The notes: generated from the letters alone by a model not told the origin. A stretch of 64,000 bases of DNA from Phytophthora sp. 'mugwort' (GCA_033558025.1 JAUCEF010000007.1:6014001-6078000); one strand, 5' to 3'. Shown: positions 20,150-32,158, counted from the first letter of the stretch. A program made the numbers and translations.

Positions 20150-22314
20150 ATGTTTTCTGCGATAAACACGAGGTCTCTAACCAGTTCAGGTGTCAGCGAG
20201 CTGCGCTTTGCAGTTATGATGTTGCCGCTGGTTGAAAATGCCCTTTCCGATGGCACACTGGTTGCAACGTCTCCTAACCATTTCCTTGCCACTAGCTAGG
20301 ATGAGGGTAGGCGCCTTCATTCCCTGTCCACCACTTGAACGGGTTTACCTCCTCCACATCTACCAGAGACTCTGCGGCAGAAATATATTCTCTGACTTCT
20401 TGATCGCAGGCTATCCTCAGTGGTGCGTCATCTTCATTTTTCTGGTTAGCTTTCAGAACGCAGTCTATAAAGAAGTCACTTGGGTTTCTTGTGTACAACA
20501 GAAGATGGACGAGCTTGCAATACTGGAGCACGCGACTCTGCCAAAGCTATATCAGCCTCAAGAAAATTATTGCGAGCATTTTGCTTATCGGCGATGGTCA
20601 CATGGGCATATGCTTTGCCATTCTGGGATCCAAGTATGTAATCCATACGAGGTTCGAAGGCTGTAATTTGCCAAACCGGTCTGTAAACAACTTTCGTATT
20701 GCGTTTTGACATTCCTTCATTAACACTCGAATATTATCCACGTATCCTTCGTTACCTGCAGGCTCTAGAATAATGTCAAATATTTTTCGGTTCAGCAGGA
20801 CTTTTTCCAGCGCATCAATCGCTGGTATGACTAAAGGTAATGTTAGATATGATTGTCCACCAAAATTTCTCGAAACCGATTCAAAGGGATTCAGCAAAAC
20901 GCAAAGGCATTTGATGGCCAACCACTCCTTGTGTGTTGGTCTACAAGTTTGCTATGCATGACTTCGAATTCCGCGCTTCCCTCGTACGTGTTTAAGTGCT
21001 AAAATAATATACATCCAGCGCTGGCTGAAGACGAATGCAACGCTTCAACATTTGCCAGCAGCTATTCCTTCGAGTCGGGCAATCTACGATCAAATTCACA
21101 ACTTCATTTGGTGAAACGCGCATTTTTGGCTTCTGAATATCATCCAGTCGATTGTGTGCTCTTGGGGACTTGCGGAAATATATGGACAACGCTCGAAACG
21201 ATTGAGCAATATCGCGCATTGATTCCATTTCGCTTTTCTCCAGGTCTTCCAATGATTTATCGAGATACGCTGCCATTTCATCAATTGCATAATCGCGAAG
21301 GCTTTCCATTTCAGTTCTCTCGTCCTCATTCAGGTAATTATCATCTTCGTTATCATTAGCAAGGTTACATGGCTCTTCCGCAACAAATGCCTCCCAGAGC
21401 GGCCTAGCGCTCTGCTGCGATTTTTTTCTTCTTCGATAATGCACCCGAAAGCACGAGATGTATTCGTGTGCTAGGCAGGGACTGTGAGGGATACCTAAAT
21501 TGTCCCCGGCTGCAACTATGTTTGACCCCGAATCGTGTACAAATCTGATGCAGTACTGCTTTCGAAGACCACACTCCTCCATAATTGAGTCTAAAGTACT
21601 TCGTATGGTGGCAGCATCGTGCTTGCCTGGAAGCTCCTTGACTTCCAGAGTCCAGCTTCGCAGCTCCAAATCATTTGTCACATAATGAACTGTAAACGAA
21701 ATGTAGCTGCGGGCATTTCGTGCCGTCCAGATGTCACTCGTGATCGAAAGATATTCACAATTCAGCTCGATGTCGTCACGAACCTTAAACCTCAAATCGT
21801 CTGCAAACGTGATGATACATCTACGCAATTGGCTGCGCTTTGGGATATCCACATATACACCGCACAGCTTCTCCGTGATAAAGGTAACAAACTCGATAAA
21901 TCCGTCGTCTTCAACCATGATGAGAGGACGAAAGTGAGATGCGATCCATCGTGTCAGCAGCATGTTTACGCGTTTTTGCTCATCAGCGCTTATTTCACGC
22001 AGCTTGTCGACAGCTGCAGAAGTCTTTGGCAAGGCTGCGTTGAATAGGTGGTTGGGATACACCGAGGAAGTATTCTTTAAGATCGCGCTGATGGTACCTC
22101 TCCATATGCTCATGCCTTGTGTGCTTGTCTTGAAAGCGATTGTCATTTTGCAGGGCTTACAGTACCCGAATACAGCATGGTTATTCTGAAGCTCCGCGTT
22201 CGACAAGTACCAATGGTTGGGATGCACAGCCAGTTGAATAAACTGCCAAAGCTCATGCCGTCGCTGATGACGCGTTGTGAATAGTCTGGGTGGGTCATTG
22301 TGCAAGCAAAACAC
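20150..22314 (-). pseudogene. hAT-superfamily transposase, broken in its C-terminal half
   Basis: A 440-residue open frame (22314-20992) has no ATG at its 5' end and an upstream stop, so the N-terminus is missing. It holds a possible BED-finger remnant (CKPCK), the first RNase-H-fold block with SITSDIWTARNARSYISFTV, then VHDSGSNIVAAGDNLG with SPCLAHE, and CPTRRNSCWQMLKRCIRL, which matches the TRWNS block of hAT enzymes. After a frameshift at about 20990 the middle domain continues at 20598-20921. After another shift the C-terminal dimerisation region follows at 20292-20531 (VREYISAAESL, NPFKWW) and its remnant continues to about 20150. It would cut and paste hAT elements. I could not find its 8-bp target duplication. 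Confidence 0.88.
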
Positions 22315-23839
22315 AAGGTTCAGGAATGTGGTGGTGGAGCTGTGCTAGATCTGACTGAGGGTTCCTCTAAGGTGGGGGGGGGGGCTCAGGTGCCGCATCG
22401 GCGTCACTGTCCTTTCTCGATGAGCGTATTGTACTTGAACGGCGCGATCTTTGTTGCTTACGCTGACGCGTTGAAGATCGTCTCGAGTCGGTGGACAGGT
22501 CAACACGCTTCTGCGTTACTTGTTTACGTTTTGAAGAATGTTTTAAAGCTAGAGATTAACGCCCAGTTAGGGATGATGAAGGCTGGATCGGAGTGCGCGG
22601 GACGAATTGCAGGTCGGCTACCTGGGTTTGGGGTGAGCCCTACTCTTGAGCACGCCTTGAAGATGGAGTAGAGCAAGTTTCCACGCTTCTTGACGGGGAT
22701 TGATGAGAGCGGCGACCGTAAGGACCTTCGTTAGCCGAAATAATGCGAGGAAGGCCTGCGGACGGACTTGCCCGGCGAAGTTCGCCTAGCTCCTCCAACA
22801 CTTCCATCTTCGTGCCGGAAAAAGTGTAGCCGGCTTCTTGATTGCAGGATCCGAAGATTTTATATATATTTAAGTTTTATATGGGGTATGTAGGATAGCT
22901 GAGGGGGGGTTCTCACAGTGGGTTGGAGCAGTACGACTCCCAAAGCCAAGTAAATGAGATGCAAACTAAGTTAGGTTTTACTATTGTGACAGCTCTACCA
23001 CTAAGACGGCAATTTTGGGGGGTGGGGCATTATTAGAGGAATGTCAGATCCTACAGTAAGTCGTGCCTGTAACGTTATGGCGACATATTCCGGAGCCAGT
23101 CTTGTATTTTAAATACCTAACCCGACGTTACTTCTGACACTTCGAAATTTACTGTACTGGTGAATTTGTTTGAGTGATCAAGCTGAGGAGTACATGCGGT
23201 CTGTTGTTTCTCGAAGCAGTTTTCAGCTCGTTCGCTATCGATTTCAACTTGATTGCGAACACAGCTCGTTGTTTCCGATAAAGTTGCCAATGCATTCTCG
23301 TTCGGGGCAAGCAATCGTTGGTATCCTGGTAATGAGAGAGCTTCGGCGTGGTAGTCAACTCTAGGCTACAAAATTGCCTTGGAGCAGCTGATGCCACATT
23401 GACATTCCCACGATGTTGCCGGCGTTCCAGAGAGCGTGAGGTCGGGCTCAGGAAGAAGTTTTGGATGTCCTGCAGAGTTGCATGCTCATCCAACATTTTT
23501 GCCAGAGCAGGCATGGGGACAAGTTGATATCACTGGAGCTTGCATCCTCGGATCAATCACAACGCCCATACGCCCATACAGACACTTAACTGGCTGACTG
23601 TCCAAGCTCGGCCCAGCCACGTCACTCGATTTGGTGCTCTAGGGAAATCTTAGGTACAACCAATCAAGTGCACGGTGACAAGCTCCATGTCTCCTCCATC
23701 CCCCGTCACAGCTGAATCCAAGCGGGATAAAGAAATCGCAGAACGACCACAGCAGACATTGTGAATTGTCTTGGAGGAAATAACTCAATCAGAGTCGTCC
23801 GATTTGATAGCAAGACAAAACCTCAACCACCTGTACTCT
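22315..23839. other. No supported gene
   Basis: A plus frame at 22300-22671 and a minus frame at 23149-23514 are open but match nothing and have no clear start context. A run of G lies at 22374-22384. A block near 22995-23040 (GGTGGGGCATTATTAG) resembles 19255-19275, so a repeat may span these ends. Confidence 0.45.
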
Positions 23840-25342
23840 TCATGGCACCTGGACGAAGGCCTCGTAGGCTGTCTCATCACTCGACTGCTTGTTGCGGATT
23901 CTGCGATGTTTTCGCTTCCTACCACTACTTAGTTCTGGTTCTTTCTTCATTTCGTCGACGGGAGTTTGGCTCGAAATGAAACTGATCTCTCCAAGTCGAG
24001 GGAACCTTAGCAAAGGAGGATCTGGTGATACCTCTTGTTGCTGACATGCTTTATGCCGATGTTTTGCTCGTCGTTTCTTGCTTTTGGAAGCTTTTGTGCG
24101 TTTACCATCCGCCGCAAAGGCAGACAGCGCTTGAATGAGACCTGCCATGCTGTTTGCTAGCACTTCTGGATCGTCATAGCAGTGTTCCCAGCCCTCCTCG
24201 TCGTTGTCGCCACCTTTGTCTCCATCGCTTCGGGTGACCTGGTCGACTTTTGTTGTCGATCTGGGAGACCTCAAAACGCCATCCAAGACAGCAATAGAGT
24301 CGGAATCCTTACGGATCGGTTTGATCGATGGCAAATATTCCTTGGCTCGAAGTGACGGTACGGGTTCTTGTCTGGGAGCTGGAGGAACTTGAACAGCCCT
24401 AGCAAACGAAGACATGTTGTTGCTGTTTCCGCGAAGGACTTCTGCTTGGGATTTTCTAGGCGACTGTAAATGACGAAAAGCTGGAGGAAAGTTTGACGCC
24501 CAATGATCCGAAACATCTCGAGTAGGCAGCAGGCTTGGTTTCTTTTGTTGATAGCGTCGCCGATAGCGTAAAGCCTCTGACGCTGGTTCCCGCTTACCCA
24601 GCAACCTTGTTTCACATCCTCCACAATCCGATTTGATGCTAAGTAATGGTAGTGGCAGCGGCGGATGAATTTTCTTGGGCACTTTAACAGGCCCAGCAGG
24701 AGCAGTCGAAGGTTCTGCAACGCTTGGCAACAATAATTGATCCCCAGGTGCTGAAGACGGAAGCCATTCGTCAGGCCGTCGTCCCCGCATTGGTTCCAGC
24801 TCATCCAAGTCCTCATCAGAATCGACCTCGAAAGATGCCAAAACGACCGACCCAACACTTGACTGGCGCGGCACATTTGCCGCTAGCGCTGCGGCGACGA
24901 TCCTCATTCGGCGCTGGCGTCCAATTGCAGCAATATCGGCACTTCCATTGTACAGAGAGATAATTCTCGGTGAAGCTTTAGGACATGAAGATTTTTTCGA
25001 CTGGTTCCGCTTAAGAATCTGCTGCACTTGAGAATTCTTCTTGGACGAAACTTCGGTCTGTTGAACCTGGGTCTCAGACTTCCTCTCGATCAGCTTCCTC
25101 AGGGATGATATTGGTTCATGGGTTTGCTGCTGCGGAGTTTTCCAAGTTGCTATCCCCGAGGCAGATTTTGAATTTGACTTGAAGAGTGTTTTCTGAATCT
25201 TCTGCTTGGTAACGATTTCGCCTGCTACTTGAGAATCCCTGCGTTGACTTTGATCAAGAAGTTTATCGTCAAAGTCTGCGGCTCCCCACCCGCTGATAGC
25301 ATCCACATCACCGAGAATGCCTTCGTCGAAGTCAGTCTCCAT
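23840..25342 (-). CDS. Large disordered protein of unknown function
   Basis: 500 residues from an ATG at 25342, no introns. I do not recognise the family. The N-terminus is acidic with a Trp-containing segment (DAISGWGAADFDDKLLDQ). The middle is Gln/Ser/Lys/Pro rich and looks disordered. One short part resembles a folded or binding segment: EEGWEHCYDDPEVLANSMAG near 377-396, followed by a predicted helix (LIQALSAFAADG). Basic tracts KASKSKKRRAKHRHK (near 420) and SGRKRKHRRIRNKQ (near 475) look like nuclear-localisation signals. There are no membrane segments. The intact 1.5-kb frame next to another intact minus-strand gene argues for a real host gene. A nuclear role is inferred from the basic tracts only. 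Confidence 0.8.
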   Translation of the reverse strand: METDFDEGILGDVDAISGWGAADFDDKLLDQSQRRDSQVAGEIVTKQKIQKTLFKSNSKSASGIATWKTPQQQTHEPISSLRKLIERKSETQVQQTEVSSKKNSQVQQILKRNQSKKSSCPKASPRIISLYNGSADIAAIGRQRRMRIVAAALAANVPRQSSVGSVVLASFEVDSDEDLDELEPMRGRRPDEWLPSSAPGDQLLLPSVAEPSTAPAGPVKVPKKIHPPLPLPLLSIKSDCGGCETRLLGKREPASEALRYRRRYQQKKPSLLPTRDVSDHWASNFPPAFRHLQSPRKSQAEVLRGNSNNMSSFARAVQVPPAPRQEPVPSLRAKEYLPSIKPIRKDSDSIAVLDGVLRSPRSTTKVDQVTRSDGDKGGDNDEEGWEHCYDDPEVLANSMAGLIQALSAFAADGKRTKASKSKKRRAKHRHKACQQQEVSPDPPLLRFPRLGEISFISSQTPVDEMKKEPELSSGRKRKHRRIRNKQSSDETAYEAFVQVP

Positions 25343-25591
25343 TTCAGCGTCGCAGTGTCATCGCCCTTGTCATTAAATAACAACTTTTTATCCAGTTCGT
25401 CTACAAATAGCGTGTGGGAGCAATTCTAGATAAGAACTCACCAAGAGCACACGCATATTATATTTTAATTGGGGCTTCGACTTGACAAGATTGCCAATGT
25501 CTTCGCATAATGATATCCGTCCAACATGTAGTTGGCCGGAGTTTGAAGCTGTCCAGTTCAAGGTCAGCTCGAGTCTCCGTCCTCGCTGTCA

Positions 25592-26725
25592 TCAGTAAAC
25601 ATCCAGTTCTGGGGCTGACTCAGCCCTTTTGATCACAACTGGAGCTGTAGGATACTCAATACCATCCAAATCGGTGGATGAAGCCTCAATGACTGGACTC
25701 CGAGCGTCCACTTCATTGGCATCTACAATCTCAAAAGTAGCAGCTTTGTCTCGAGAGATAAACGGACGCAACAATCCATCGCGAGTCTGCGCGCCGACGA
25801 ACCAGCGCCTGTGACGCAAGCTTTGCAGTTCTCCATCCCATCCCAGTTCAAACTGAAACCAGCGCTTAAGTTGCATCGTCCGGCGTCGGGTGAGCTTCAG
25901 CCCGCTTGAACTGGCATACAGTACGTCTCCCGGCTTCTCGGAGTCCTCAAACTCCACACGCACGCAATTGTACGCCTGAACGCGGACTCTGAGTCGCAAC
26001 GCCGTGGGCCTCTGTCTGAATGCCCAGTCCTTCTCGCTCGGGTCGTCTTGCACCAAGAACAACTCGTCTCCAAACCGCTTGGCAAACTTTCCTGTGCCTT
26101 TCAGTCTCAAATAAACCCTCTTTCCGGCGAGATCTTTGAGCTTCCTGTTCTTCTCCTTGGCTACCTCTCGAATGGTCTGCAGCTGTAACTTCAGTCGTTC
26201 CAATGCCTGCGTGGACTTAGCTGATGACGTCAAGAAAGGGACTTTGGTCTCCGTCCTGGACAGCAGCTGCTTGGACCAACACACGCCCGTAGTGCACCAT
26301 AACGCGACATGCTCGCAGTTGAGCGACAGAATGCTGAAGTGTCCCTGGCCGAGGCCCAGCAGAAAACGACACCGAGCCAACACCACGGGCGGCGCGTCGG
26401 CGTGTGTGCGATGCACTTCGCCCAGTAACGAGCTGGCCTCGGCTACCAGCGACGAGTTGTACTGCACGCGGCGCATGTCCAGCAGCGGGCGGCCGTTCAG
26501 GAACTCAGTGAGGCTCGTGAGCTGGAACTTGGAGTCAGCCTGGGACTCGCGCAGTCCCGTCTTGCGAGACCAGACGTGTGCGACGGAGATGTCGTCCGCG
26601 GACCCTGCCGCCGCGAAGACAATGCCATGATGCGTGTACCGGAACGGCCAGCGACTCGTGTCCCAGATGCAGATGTGATCGGCCGGCCGCAGCCTCGCGA
26701 CGGCCTGCACCTCGCATGTGTTCAT
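25592..26725 (-). CDS. LRAT-domain (NlpC/P60-like) protein
   Basis: 377 residues from an ATG at 26725, no introns. Residues 1-155 match the LRAT fold: HICIWDTSRWPFRYTHHGIV near 17-36 supplies the His region (His32 or His33), and SLNCEHVALWCTTG at 134-147 supplies the catalytic Cys137 in the family's NCEH motif. LRAT-type proteins form acyl-thioester intermediates and act as acyltransferases or phospholipases. The substrate in oomycetes is unknown. Residues 160-195 are Lys-rich and probably coiled. Residues 200-350 form a basic C-terminal domain with repeated strands (RVYLRLKGTG, LRLRVRVQAYNCVRVEFED), perhaps beta-trefoil-like; that fold is a guess. No transmembrane tail is seen, unlike animal LRAT. 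The gene is 249 bp upstream of the disordered-protein gene on the same strand. Confidence 0.85.
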   Translation of the reverse strand: MNTCEVQAVARLRPADHICIWDTSRWPFRYTHHGIVFAAAGSADDISVAHVWSRKTGLRESQADSKFQLTSLTEFLNGRPLLDMRRVQYNSSLVAEASSLLGEVHRTHADAPPVVLARCRFLLGLGQGHFSILSLNCEHVALWCTTGVCWSKQLLSRTETKVPFLTSSAKSTQALERLKLQLQTIREVAKEKNRKLKDLAGKRVYLRLKGTGKFAKRFGDELFLVQDDPSEKDWAFRQRPTALRLRVRVQAYNCVRVEFEDSEKPGDVLYASSSGLKLTRRRTMQLKRWFQFELGWDGELQSLRHRRWFVGAQTRDGLLRPFISRDKAATFEIVDANEVDARSPVIEASSTDLDGIEYPTAPVVIKRAESAPELDVY

Positions 26726-27692
26726 CTTCAGCGGCCGCGAAGAAGGCGAAGAGAAAATAGCTTGTAGAATCGCTGTAAACGCTGGGGACGGAATCGTTGG
26801 GCGCGGGTACTCGCTCGTTGCTGTACCAGTCTAAGAAACCTGTTTGTCTGTTGTGTGTTTGTCTGCTGATCGTAATCGGAATTCTCTGCCAACGCACGTG
26901 TTCGTCCAAACCAATCAGAATTTACCTCCGTGATTATTAACCTATGTGCGGTAAGCGGCACTTGCCACTTGAAGTCGCTATAAAAGTCTCACGTGGCGGC
27001 TGAGTGTCTCCACGCGACCAGCGTACATGTACATGTACTGTAGCACTGGTACGGTTCTTTTTTAGCTGGCTGACGTCGACTTTATTGTCATTCTACATGA
27101 TCAAGTTTATGGATAAACTACGGCAGCAATTGGTCCTATAACAACTTAACTTGAAGTTTTTAAGTACCTATAACTCTTCAGCGTCCTCCTCCTCGCACCA
27201 AATCGGGTACTGGAGACCAAACAAAGAATGTGCGTGTCAAAGCAGTAGATCGCGTAGGAAATTCCAAGTTGGGATAGTCTAACGGAACTGATTTGACTAC
27301 AAGGGAGGGTTATCTTTGACAGGAAGCTGGTCGAGTGTGTCGAGAGCACAAATCTCCATGAGCCTACCACTGAAGTGATCTTTAGTCGTACAAACGAACC
27401 TCGTCCATTCCCTCCTTACTAAAAAAGCAACCTTTCTGTCCATCCTGTCACTCCTTCCCCTGTCGCCTCAGCCTCTGTTTTAGCATCCTTTCCCTCGCCG
27501 ATTGCAGCACTTCCCTCACCTATCACATTGACTGCCACTACCGTCCGGACTGCAAAAACTATGCCCGAAATTGCAAAAATAGCCGGGCGTGACTGTTTAA
27601 ATCGAACCTAAGCGGGAACAATCGAACTTAGACGATCTCACAGTCACACCCGGGTCAGACAGCTTCCGATCGACCGGACACCGTGGCACGAG
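26726..27692. other. Intergenic region
   Basis: Promoter region of the minus-strand LRAT gene, then anonymous sequence up to the truncated Helitron gene. Frames here are short and match nothing. Confidence 0.5.
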
Positions 27693-30600
27693 CATGCAAA
27701 AGCTGAACGATCTTAATAAGGATCTCGACGAAGGCATCTTGGAAATTCTTGCGGCACGGGTTCATGTGGTAGAGTATCAGAAGCGCGGTCCCCATGCCCA
27801 CATTCTTTGCATTTTGCGACCGTAAGATAAGCCTGTCGATCGATTGAACTCGGCAGAATACCAGACAAATAAAGTACCCGGAGCTCTACGAGACAGTGAT
27901 TTCGAGTATGTTGCACGGTCCGCGTGGGAGACTAAAACCGGATAGTCCCTGCATGAAGAACGCCAGATGCTCCAAGAAGTTTCCTAAGCCTTTGGCCGAC
28001 GAAACCATCATGACCGTCAATAAATATCCTACGTACAGGCGCCGCCGTCATCTAGACGGAATTTTGAGCCAAAAAGGGAAAGTGTGGGACAACGCTACCA
28101 TTAATCAGTGGGTCGTGCCGTACAACGCGTATTTATCGCAGAAGTACAACTATCACATTAATGTGGAGGTCTGTGCGACGAACAAGGCCGTGAAGTACAT
28201 CTACAGACACGTGTACAATGGGTCCGAAATGACGACGATCACCATTGACGGCGAAGATATTGCCGCGAACGAGATCCATCAGTACCTGCTGGACCGCTAC
28301 ATTTCTCCAGTGGAAGCTTGCAACCGGCTATTCAGGCATCCAACGCAGGGGTCTACGCACTCTGTGGTCACTCTCCCGATTCACATGGAAGATTTGAATA
28401 TGGTTGCATATCGCGACCACGCAACTACTGCGCAGCTTCGCAACCTGGTCTACAGGGGTAGCAGAACAAAGCTAACGGAGATTTTCAACCTCTGCGAGCG
28501 TGACCTGGAGGGAATCATGGATCTACTTTACAAGGATGCCCCAACCAAATACAGGTGGAAGAACAATTCCTGGGTGCCGTACAAGAAATATGTTGCTTCG
28601 CTCGGGCGACATAGTTCATGTATCACCCCAAGACCCGGGAACGATTCTATCTCCCACTGCTACTGTCAAATCGGCGATCCCCAAAGTCGTTTCGAGATCT
28701 CCGCACGGTGGAAGATTTTACATACTCTACATTTCGAGAGGCTGCTTTTGCGGTTGGGTATCTCGAAGACGATTAAGAATGGTTCGACTGTCTTTTGGAG
28801 GTTGATGTGGTAAAGATGCCATACCACTGAGGCAGTTATTCAGAATTATATTAGTGTACTCGATGCCTCCTCGCGTTCGGCCGCTCTGGGATAAATTCAA
28901 GGATCACATGTCTGAAGATTACCAGAAAGCGATTGCGGAAAGGGACGCTGATAATCACATCGAACACACGGAAGCGGTTCGTCTGAGAATGGTCGAGTAC
29001 AAGACCTTAAAGTTCTTGGCACAATACATGGCCTCCAACGGAAAGAGCCTATCGAGCTACGAGCTCCCAGAACTTGACACATACGACGACGTAGCTGCGG
29101 AAGTCGAAGAACAAGATCTTGCATCTATAGTCCAGCAAGAACTTGATGCGTACCCTCAGACCGAACTGGAGCATGTTGCGGAACAAGTCGATCGGTTGAA
29201 CGACAACCAGAGGGACATTTTTGACCAAGTCATGCAGGTCATAAGCCATCCAGTGGAAGGAGAGAAACTATTTTTCCTGGACGGTCCAGGTGGGGCGGGG
29301 AAGTCGTTTCTGTTGGAGCAGCTACTTGCACACGTTCGTAAGCAGCGGAAAATTGCTATCGCAGTGGCTTCAAGTGGCATTGCGGCAACCCTGTTTACGG
29401 CTGACACACGGCACACTCAACGTTCCGAATCCCGCTCAAGCTGACGGAGCTTTCGACCTGCAGCCTGTCCTGACAAAGCCAGAAGGCGGAGTTAATTCGC
29501 AGCGCGAGCTTGATTATATGGGATGAAGCGCCGATGGTGAATCGAGCTTCCTTTGAGGCAGTGGACAGAACTTTTCGAGATATTATGAAGAACGAATTGG
29601 AGCCGTTCGGAGAAAAGGTGATGGTGTTAGCGGCGATCACCATCAATTTCTTTCGGTGCTCAAGAATGCTACCCGTGCGGAAAGGATTAACGTTTGCTTT
29701 AAGAGTTCGCCCCCTGTGGCGCCACTTGCGACAAGTACGGTTGACTGAGAATATGCATGTGCGGACGGCCCCAGACCCTGGTACCGCTGCAGAGTTTCCG
29801 AGATTTTACTTCAGATCAGTGAGGGTCGTTACCCCGTCAACGAGGATATTAGTGAAAATGACATATGTCTTCCTCGAGACATGTGCGTGTTTACTGAGCC
29901 TCGGTCCCGTAGATCTGCGACCGACGAAGAAACCAAAGATGACGAGGACATGGAACCAGCCCCAAACTTCAACCTTCTCCGGACGACGGAGCCCACGCGT
30001 CCGACTTCGACGATCCCGAAGATGACCGACGGGCTCGCAATATCAACGCGCTGATTGATGCCGTGTACTCAGGTGTTGAACGTGAAGACTTACCAGATGA
30101 GTATTTGTTGAACGCGCCATCCTGGCGCCGACCAACGCAAGTGTTCAACGTATCAACGATATGGTTGCTGAGCGGCTCACAGGAGAATGAAAGAATATCT
30201 ATCGGCTGACAGTCTCGAAGGAGTCGCGGTCCTCAACATGTTTGAGCAAGAGTTTTTGAATTTATTCAGCTTCTCAGGAGTCCCGCCGCACAGGATCATG
30301 ATTTGCAACCTGAACGGCGACGCAGGACTGTGGAATGGAACGCGACTACGTGTGGTGTCATTGCATAGCGAAGCATTGAAGCAACTGTGGTGTCAGCACC
30401 GTCCAAGGGTAAGACGGTGTTAATCCCTAGGATCATTTTCTACACCGAGAACGATGGCAAAGCGTTTCTGTTCAAGCTAAGGCGAAAGCAGTTTCCCGTG
30501 GTACCAGTATTTGCCATAAGGATCAACAAGGTCCAAGGACAGTCGATTCACCACGGCGGAATCTACTTGGAAACACCGGTTTTTGCCCACGGACTGCTAC

Positions 30601-30773
30601 ATGTGGCGCTTTCAAGGGTGACTTCAAGGCAAAGAATATTGCCGTTGACCCGGAAGCCATAGACGAGGACGGGAAGATGCACACCAAGAACATCGTGTAC
30701 AGAGATTTGTTGAAGAGAATGACATGTAGGCAGCAAATAATACATTTCAAGTTCAGAATGTCAGTTAGTGGTA
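27693..30773 (+). pseudogene. Helitron Rep/helicase, 5'-truncated and frameshifted
   Basis: The first recognisable Rep sequence includes the HUH box in EYQKRGPHAHILCIL at about 27773-27820. The N-terminal Rep region is absent. A stop at about 27823 and frameshifts follow. The central region (27896-28610) carries HGPRGRLKPDSPCMKNARCS, VEVCATNKAVKYIYRHVYNG and the tyrosine region YLLDRYISPVEACNRLF. The PIF1-like helicase has the Walker A box DGPGGAGKSF (about 29281-29310), a DEAP Walker B box in IIWDEAPMVNR (about 29512-29545), and the late motifs RINKVQGQS and LLHVALSRVTSR (30520-30630). Helitrons move by rolling-circle transfer through the HUH nuclease and unwind DNA with the helicase. This copy is inactive. 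Confidence 0.92.
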
Positions 30774-30882
30774 TTTAGTGATATAGTGAGTGAGTGACCG
30801 CATTCAGTGCCACAGTACCAACGCCCCCGGAGCGCAGCGGAGGGGGCCCAGCCCTTTTTACTGAGACTAACCACTGCCCACG

Positions 30883-31676
30883 CGCCCGCAAAGCGGGCGA
30901 CCAGAACGCTAGTCTAACATCAGTCAGAGTATCCCGTCCGTCCGTCCGTCAGTCAGTCCGTCACACTTGGCGTAACGGTTTATTCATCCTGCCATTGGTC
31001 GAAATACTGCCGCCGAGCGCAGCGACGCGGACTCCCATTGGTTGAAACCGCCTTTTGCTGACGCGAAACGGTTATTCGCGTTCTGCGAATGGTCAAAATT
31101 TGCCGCCGGGCGAAGCGAAGGCGGCCCCGCTAAAAAACCTTTTGTATAGTGGGACCGGAGGCCCGCCTTTCCTACCGAAGCCGAAGGCAGAGGTAGCTCA
31201 CTTAGTATCCTAACACGGCGAGTAGCGCAGCGAGCCTGTGCAAGATGGGCGGAGGGCTACTACCAGAGCGAAGCGTATGTAGCTTTTCACAGTAGTGAAG
31301 CGAGCTGGCACAGCGAGCGGGACGGGTTGGGACCAAACAAGCACACACTGCCCGCAAAGCGGGCGGCGCTCGGCTAGAATCCTAAAATTCAACGCTAACG
31401 TCGCCTCAGCTGTCCGCCGTCCATCCATCTGTCTGTTACGACATAGCGTGATTCTAGACGCAGTCTCATTGGTTGCCGAGCGCAGCGAAGGCGGCCCTCA
31501 TTCGCTAAAATAATCTTTCGCCGAAGGCGGCCATTGGTGGAAATGTAATTAAACGATTGGTTGAAAATTAAATATATGTTTTTATGTTGGGCGGCCCTCC
31601 GCTGCGCCTCGACGGGCTTCCAATATACTGGGACCAAAACTAAACCCACTGCCGCCGCCGCGTACGCTCGGCTAGT
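30883..31676 (+). repeat. Helitron 3' terminal region with three successive end modules
   Basis: Module 1: stem CGCCCGC-AAA-GCGGGCG at 30883-30899, nine bases, CTAG at 30909-30912, then T. Module 2: GCCCGC-AAA-GCGGGC at 31350-31364, nine bases, CTAG at 31374-31377, then A. Module 3: degenerate hairpin, TACGCTCGG, CTAG at 31672-31675, then T. A 3' hairpin a few bases before CTRR is the classic Helitron end. The region between is packed with short GC-rich repeats such as CGAGCGCAGCGAAGGCGGCC. Confidence 0.75.
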
Positions 31677-32158
31677 CAAAAGCAATGTGATGAGTTCGTC
31701 GAAGCCTCTGTATAGTGCGCGCCGAAATTATAGCCGCACCTGAAAGCTGGCTTTCTCGAGTCGACGCTTGAGCTTTTACCACTAACTAAACGCCCAGAGG
31801 CGTCGTGAAGCAATAGAAAACAAATGTAAAAAACAGAATCAAGAAAGCTAATGTCGTTCGAGAGCAGTTGGCAAAAAATACGATTTGGGTCGAGTCAAAA
31901 TTATAGCCGCAATGTAGTGGCATGTATCCGAAGCGCTCTAGTAACCTGTATTAGCTCCTTTCAGCAACCGCGTTACTTCCAACCTTTTAGGCACGCTTCG
32001 TACCAACTTCTTAATGTACGCAGGATCGATGCGAGACCACTAGCGCAAAATTCTACTTCACAATACCAGACACCCAACTCCATGGCTATAATATGTATGG
32101 CCACTTACGATTTGATCACATTACTGCTTAGATTTGGGTCATTTCTGAAGTTTCTCAG
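31677..32158. other. Intergenic region
   Basis: Lies between the Helitron end and the DUF89-like pseudogene. The sequence AAATTATAGCCGCA occurs twice (about 31725 and 31898). The open frame at 31851-32240 overlaps the pseudogene start and matches nothing. Confidence 0.4.

Noticed and set aside
24271..24876. Minus frame of 201 codons overlapping the disordered-protein gene
   Set aside because: It lies inside the longer intact frame 23840-25342 in another phase and has no domain.
17776..31676. One giant DNA transposon with long TIRs
   Set aside because: The inverted ends carry Helitron 3' hallmarks (hairpin then CTRR and T), Helitron coding sequence lies near the right end, and Helitrons do not use identical inverted ends. 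Two separate 3' ends are the simpler reading.
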